Assembly: GCA_900542375.1 (NCBI GenBank)
Contig: UQNI01000046.1
Location: 1-16,780, forward strand
Reading direction: 5' to 3'
Origin: an uncultured Oscillospiraceae bacterium
Lineage (GTDB): Bacteria > Bacillota > Clostridia > Oscillospirales > Acutalibacteraceae
DNA length: 16,780 nt
In this document: in pieces, positions 14,361 to 16,780 of the stretch
How the letters are laid out: each line of letters begins with the position of its first letter
Numbering within the stretch: position 1 is the stretch's first letter
Notes under the pieces: model-generated
What the model was told of the DNA's origin: nothing
Seen by the model: the letters and a program-made list of their open reading frames with translations, nothing else
Database searches by the model: none
Translations under genes and position numbers: made by a program

Positions 14361-16625
14361 TTATTTTTTCTCTTTTCTAACTCGTAATACAACAATTGAA
14401 ACAACTAGGGCAGCAGATAATGCCACGGCAATATAAATCATAGTATTATTTCTCTGATCTCCTGTAGATGGAGAATTTACATTTGCAGTCGCTTGCTCTG
14501 TCTCGGGTTCTGACATTAAGCCTGTATCGGTCTCTGCGCTGTTTTGCTCTTCTTTCAGTGCTTGTATTTTTTGTTCGGCAGCTTCCAAAACCGCTAAGTT
14601 TGTTACCTTTTCTTTTTGTTCTTCTGTCAATGAGTTATAAGCGGCGCGTACATCTGCTACCGCTTGCTCTTGTTCCAAACCGGTTATTTCACCCAAGTTT
14701 TCAATCATTTCGCTCACTTTGTCCACCGCAGCCTGATCATCTTTTAAAGATGTAATTTTAAGTTCTGCTGCTTCCAGCAGATTCAGGTTATATACCTGTG
14801 CCTTTAAATCTTCTGTCAACGCATCGTATGCATCGCGTACTTTTACTACGTCTGATTCTTGCTCCAAACCAGTAATCTCAGGAAGATTTTGAATCATAGC
14901 AATGACATCATCTGCAGCATTTTCCTGTCTGCCATTTGTATACGCTTTGATCATAGCATTACCCAAAGTCAGTTTCATTGTGGTTTCCTGAGTTTGGAGT
15001 TCAAACGGTTTTAACGTTGAAACATCCAGCCATTGTCCGTCACAACTAATATAGCTTTCTCCCGGATTGGAGACTGCAATATATTCAAAACTATTCAACA
15101 AATATCCAATCTCTACCGGAAGGTAATTGTTAGCAGAACCGCCATTTACGGTTTGAACAATGGTATAAGTATCTCCCGGACGTAAATTTACCGGTTGATC
15201 TAAATTTATAGTATAAAATCCGTTGCCATCAACCGTTGCAGTCTGTTTGGAAACCAATGTTCCGCTTTCGGGCTTTCCTGATTCACCACCTAGATAAACA
15301 GCAATTTCTGCTGTGCTTCCTTCAGCTTGGTTAGAAAATAGAGACACTGCAGCCAAAGTGACATAATCATCTGCCGTAAATACATTAGCTACGGATTCAT
15401 CCATACCACCAGTGTATCCGTTGTCTGCTAAAACAGCCTGAGCAGCACTCTGTGACATAGATAATGGAGAAGTAATGCCAAGATAATCATATTGCTCTAT
15501 ATTGTCGTAATCAAATCCGTCTGTTATAACATCCATCTCATAAGAAACAGGCAAACTTAAACTCTCATCATAATAAGAAATCCAAAAATACCCATAATCT
15601 TTTCCACCTTCATCATTTGGGATAGCATGCATATAATCATGCGCTGCAGAATAGGAATCAGGATCTTCTCCCCAGCTGTTTTTAATTAGAAAAGCACCAT
15701 TTCCTTCCGGTTTTGTATCTCCGCTAAAGTTATCTTTAGAAAAATTATCATCCCAACCGATAATAGCAACAACATGATTAGGGCTATTTGACCCTGTGGT
15801 ATAATAACACCCATGTTCTTCATTCCAATATTTCAAGATATTATCTTTTTCGGCATCACTTGTAGGCTGATATACATAGTAAAAGGCACTTACAGCACCA
15901 TTATTATAAATAGATTCTTTTATTTGTTCAACAGCCTTGGCATCGTAAACATATTCTCCTGTTGTCCAGTTAGCAGGGCTGGGAAATATTTCTGCATTTT
16001 GCAAATGCGCTTCGCTAGCGGTACGATATGTTTCATTTACAGTCCAATTCGCATCTTTATCTTTTCCTCCGTTATCATCCTGATACGGAACATCGCTTTC
16101 ATAAACAGGACCTTGCCAAGCAGCGTAGGTACCCATAGCATTTGTTACTTGTCCGCTGTCTAAGGCAGAACCTATATTATTGTTATTCATGCCTTCTCCC
16201 GCCTGATCTAATCCTTCAGGTCTTGCATGCTTTGTAAAATAAGCCAAATGTTTTTCCGAAAAATCAGGTGCAACTCCTGTTTTTAATAAGTAATTGGACT
16301 CTACTGCAGCAGTTGCCGCAAAAGCCCAACAAGTGCCTAATGGGTCCTGATTTTTTACCGACGTTGATAATTGATAATCGCGTAAATCATAAGATGCAGG
16401 CAAATCAACACCTGTATTTGCATAAGTTGCGGGTACATTTAAGTCACGGTCCAGCTGGTCTTTCAGCATATCCGCAAAGGGTATTTCTTCCAATGCAGGA
16501 AATGAAATTTCTGTATTTTCTTCCGCCTGCACAAAACTGAAACTGGATACTGCCAACAATGCAGTAAAGGTTGCAGCAAGCATAGCTGCCGTTCTTCGAT
16601 ATTTTTTTACTCCTGTCTGTTTCAT
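14361..16625 (-). CDS. Secreted, wall-anchored papain-like (C1) cysteine protease
   Basis: This 754-residue protein has a signal peptide (1-34, likely cut after VQA). The papain-type catalytic domain follows (about 75-355) with Q93, nucleophile C99 in GTCWAF, H284 in NHVVAIIGWD and N316 in LIKNSWG. Residues about 365-555 resemble the lectin-like beta domain that often follows clostridial C1 peptidases. Two tandem helical repeats of 63 residues come next (571-633 and 634-696, each with NL.EITGLEQE and EAA.KI.). The C-terminus has the sorting motif SPSTG (718-722), a membrane helix (about 728-747) and a basic tail, so it should be covalently attached to peptidoglycan by a sortase of the (S/N)PxTG type described in Clostridioides difficile. 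The substrate is unknown. AGGGGG precedes the start. Confidence 0.9.
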   Translation of the reverse strand: MKQTGVKKYRRTAAMLAATFTALLAVSSFSFVQAEENTEISFPALEEIPFADMLKDQLDRDLNVPATYANTGVDLPASYDLRDYQLSTSVKNQDPLGTCWAFAATAAVESNYLLKTGVAPDFSEKHLAYFTKHARPEGLDQAGEGMNNNNIGSALDSGQVTNAMGTYAAWQGPVYESDVPYQDDNGGKDKDANWTVNETYRTASEAHLQNAEIFPSPANWTTGEYVYDAKAVEQIKESIYNNGAVSAFYYVYQPTSDAEKDNILKYWNEEHGCYYTTGSNSPNHVVAIIGWDDNFSKDNFSGDTKPEGNGAFLIKNSWGEDPDSYSAAHDYMHAIPNDEGGKDYGYFWISYYDESLSLPVSYEMDVITDGFDYDNIEQYDYLGITSPLSMSQSAAQAVLADNGYTGGMDESVANVFTADDYVTLAAVSLFSNQAEGSTAEIAVYLGGESGKPESGTLVSKQTATVDGNGFYTINLDQPVNLRPGDTYTIVQTVNGGSANNYLPVEIGYLLNSFEYIAVSNPGESYISCDGQWLDVSTLKPFELQTQETTMKLTLGNAMIKAYTNGRQENAADDVIAMIQNLPEITGLEQESDVVKVRDAYDALTEDLKAQVYNLNLLEAAELKITSLKDDQAAVDKVSEMIENLGEITGLEQEQAVADVRAAYNSLTEEQKEKVTNLAVLEAAEQKIQALKEEQNSAETDTGLMSEPETEQATANVNSPSTGDQRNNTMIYIAVALSAALVVSIVVLRVRKEKK

Positions 16626-16729
16626 ATAATTCCCCCTATTATTCTGCCCTAATTCTAAGAGTTCCCTATAACTCTTCTAAAAACATTGTATTTTTCATGT
16701 TATTTTTGTCTAATTTGACATATATTAAT

Positions 16730-16758
16730 ATTATAATTCTTTTTTACCTTTTTGTAAA
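16730..16758 (-). promoter_or_regulatory. Predicted sigma-A promoter of the C1 protease gene
   Basis: On the minus strand TTTACA (16753-16758) and TATAAT (16730-16735) are exactly 17 nt apart. The predicted leader is about 100 nt and contains a 7-bp hairpin (AAGAGTT 16657-16663 with AACTCTT 16670-16676), which may stabilise the transcript or be regulatory. No known riboswitch is recognised. Confidence 0.65.
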
Positions 16759-16780
16759 TATGTTATTCCAATATGATAAA

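Overview
The window comes from a low-GC, endospore-forming Firmicute, most likely a member of the Clostridia. Three things point there: the sporulation genes spmA and spmB; a short AbrB with a clostridial-type CxxC/CxxC tail; and strong AGGAGG ribosome sites with A/T-rich intergenic spacers. A surface cysteine protease with an SPSTG sorting signal also fits a gut-type clostridium, but I cannot name a species. All genes look intact. I see no IS element, phage gene, CRISPR array, rRNA or tRNA.

Layout. (1) 1-1750: yifB/comM on the plus strand with its own sigma-A-type promoter. (2) 1750-2878: spmB and spmA on the minus strand. (3) 2963-3363: abrB on the plus strand with a near-consensus promoter and a bidirectional terminator. 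(4) 3370-5500: a two-gene minus-strand unit, a PepV-type M20 peptidase followed by an HD-domain protein. Its promoter lies at the edge of an exact 100-nt-period tandem repeat of palindromes (5481-5680). (5) 5701-14136: a complete minus-strand high-affinity potassium uptake locus in two transcription units. kdpF-kdpA-kdpB-kdpC ends at a strong terminator (9371-9402). kdpD-kdpE follows with its own promoter region and ends at a terminator at 5701-5736. (6) 14263-16758: a secreted papain-like protease with a lectin-like region, two helical repeats and a cell-wall anchor.

How the kdp genes work together. KdpD senses potassium stress and phosphorylates KdpE, which should activate kdpFABC. An almost identical 18-bp element (16/18 matches) lies about 40 bp upstream of the extended -10 box (TGCTATNAT) of both kdpF and kdpD. 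It is a direct repeat with 11-bp period, as OmpR/PhoB-family regulators prefer, so it is the obvious candidate KdpE operator and implies autoregulation. KdpD also carries a match to the cyclic-di-AMP binding motif described for Staphylococcus aureus KdpD. The first gene of the pump operon, kdpF (30 codons), is very short and easily missed.

I found no clearly unknown multigene system. The most novel-looking material is the tandem palindromic repeat in front of pepV, the paired KdpE operators, an insertion in KdpA, and an atypical acidic pocket in KdpE.
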